A DNA stretch of 6,660 nucleotides from Nitrospirae bacterium RBG_19FT_COMBO_42_15 (GTDB lineage Bacteria > Nitrospirota > CAKKRA01 > 9FT-COMBO-42-15). Below the pieces are notes generated by a model. It was not told where the DNA came from and did not search any database. It saw only the letters and a list, made by a program, of their open reading frames with translations. Made by a program: the position numbers and the translations under genes. This document shows positions 5,464 through 6,660 of this stretch, piece by piece. The stretch lies in contig MHEL01000017.1 in NCBI GenBank assembly GCA_001803815.1, positions 1 to 6,660 of the forward strand, given 5' to 3'. Every line of letters starts with the position of its first letter. Within the stretch, counting starts at the first letter, position 1.

Positions 5464-6660
5464 TCATCTCCCTTCTATTTTTACATCCTTAAGATACAGT
5501 ATATCCATTGGATTCAGCATGTAACCCTTCACATAAGGCTTAACAAGCGCATTCTGTGCAGATATAAATAATGGCATAATAGGCGCATCTGTCTCGCACA
5601 AAACCCTTTGCGCCTCATTATATAATTTTATCCTTTTTTCAGCATCCATCTCTATTGCTGCAAGCCCAATCAATTTATCATATCTCTTATTAGACCACTT
5701 TGTATTATTGTTTCCGCTCTCAGTTGTAAAAAGATTCATAAAATTATCTGGGTCTGGAAAGTCAGCGCCCCAGCCGAGCCGAAATATTGCAGGCGCATCA
5801 GTCTTTAATCTTTTCAAATAAACCTTCCACTCCTGATTATCAAGCTCAACAGAGACATTCAGATTCCTTTTCCACTGCGCCTGAAGATTCTCCGCAATAA
5901 TCTGATTATCTGGCCCAGTATTAAAGACTACAGTAACCTTTGGGAAACCCTTGCCATCAGGATAACCCGCCTCTTTTAAAAGCCTCTTTGCCTCGTCTAA
6001 ATTGTATTTTAAGCCGATATCTGGGTTATACGCAAGCATGCCCTTTGGTATCCATGATGTTGCTGGCACCTCTCCGCCTTTTAAAATCTTAGGAAACTCG
6101 CTCCTGTCAATTGCCTTTGAAAATGCCCTTCTAATCCGCACATCATTAAACGGAGGTTTTGTAAGATTAAATCCATAATAATTATTCCTCAGCATCGGCA
6201 TATTCCTGTATTCAGGGCTTTCTTTATAATGTAGAATTGCAATCGGAGGAATGCCGGCAATATCAAGGCCTCCAGTTTCATAGAGTGTCAATGCAGTTGA
6301 TGTCTCGACTATCATAAACATCTCTATTTTATCAAGATGCGGTTTGTTGGCATAATATCTTTTATTTGGTTTTAACTCAATTTTATACTCATGTTTCCAT
6401 TTATGAAGAATAAAAGGGCCGTTTGTAACAATATTCTCAGGCTCTGTCCATCTGCTGCCCTGCTTTTCAACAATATCCTTTCTTAGTGGAAATGTGACCA
6501 TAAATGTTGTGATGCTCGGAAAATATGGCGTTGGTTTCTTTAAATCAACAACAAGTGTGTGCTTATTTATTGCCTTTATTCCGACAAGAAAGAAGTCCTT
6601 TATCTTCCCTGAATTGTATTCCTGTGCATTATTTATATCATACAAAAAATATGCATATTC
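5464..6660 (-). CDS. oppA: Oligopeptide ABC transporter substrate-binding protein OppA, N-terminus beyond window
   Basis: Periplasmic or lipid-anchored peptide-binding protein (SBP_bac_5 family) that delivers ligand to OppB/OppC. The frame is open to the right edge and reads EYAYF before the TTG at 6645, so that codon is an internal leucine. 398 residues are visible, and about 130-150, including the signal peptide, are missing compared with OppA proteins of about 520-545. Family landmarks, numbered from the window edge, are TNGPFILHKWK (79-89), NNYYGFNLTKPPFNDVRIRR (159-178) and AFSKAID (179-185). GWGADFPDPDNFM follows (296-308), then KPYVKGYMLNPMDILYLKD (374-392). Asp300 in GWGAD corresponds to the position that binds the ligand amino terminus in Salmonella/E. 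coli OppA (Asp419), which favours a peptide ligand. It is first of the visible operon, and the promoter is out of view. Nickel or dipeptide binding remains possible. Confidence 0.92.
   Translation of the reverse strand, partial: EYAYFLYDINNAQEYNSGKIKDFFLVGIKAINKHTLVVDLKKPTPYFPSITTFMVTFPLRKDIVEKQGSRWTEPENIVTNGPFILHKWKHEYKIELKPNKRYYANKPHLDKIEMFMIVETSTALTLYETGGLDIAGIPPIAILHYKESPEYRNMPMLRNNYYGFNLTKPPFNDVRIRRAFSKAIDRSEFPKILKGGEVPATSWIPKGMLAYNPDIGLKYNLDEAKRLLKEAGYPDGKGFPKVTVVFNTGPDNQIIAENLQAQWKRNLNVSVELDNQEWKVYLKRLKTDAPAIFRLGWGADFPDPDNFMNLFTTESGNNNTKWSNKRYDKLIGLAAIEMDAEKRIKLYNEAQRVLCETDAPIMPLFISAQNALVKPYVKGYMLNPMDILYLKDVKIEGR

Noticed and set aside
5250..5492. Plus-strand open frame containing SFLRKQESS
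   Set aside because: It reads through the dispersed inverted repeat and the oppB/oppA antisense. This peptide is a known spurious translation of that repeat family, with no protein homology of its own.

Overview
The window reads as bacterial chromosome from a Gram-negative-type, moderately AT-rich organism. All genes are of bacterial families, and isoleucine- and lysine-rich proteins with many AGG/ATA/TTA codons point to an environmental lineage such as Nitrospirota or a deltaproteobacterial group. That placement is a guess: no rRNA or marker gene is present. Coding density is very high, and no intergenic gap exceeds about 105 bases.

Left end, plus strand (1-511): a complete-looking type II toxin-antitoxin module of the DinJ-YafQ class. 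The antitoxin is cut by the left edge, and its frame stays open to the first bases. The toxin carries all five residues that matter in E. coli YafQ.

Rest of the window, minus strand (6660 down to 551): five genes that look like one transcription unit. In transcription order they are oppA (N-terminus lost past the right edge), a 104-base spacer holding a dispersed inverted-repeat element, oppB, oppC (8-base overlap, TTG start), an MscS-family mechanosensitive channel (ATGA overlap with oppC) and a Kef-type K+/H+ antiporter with RCK domains (3-base gap). The TA module and this unit converge across 39 bases with no clear terminator.

How they may work together: OppA/B/C are the binding protein and two permease subunits of an oligopeptide ABC importer. 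The usual ATPase genes oppD and oppF are absent after oppC, and their place is taken by two ion-release proteins, a tension-gated channel and a ligand-gated K+ efflux system. The tight translational coupling suggests solute uptake and turgor or K+ relief are expressed together. This arrangement is the most interesting point of the window; the functional link is inference. No CRISPR, transposase, phage gene, tRNA or rRNA was seen.
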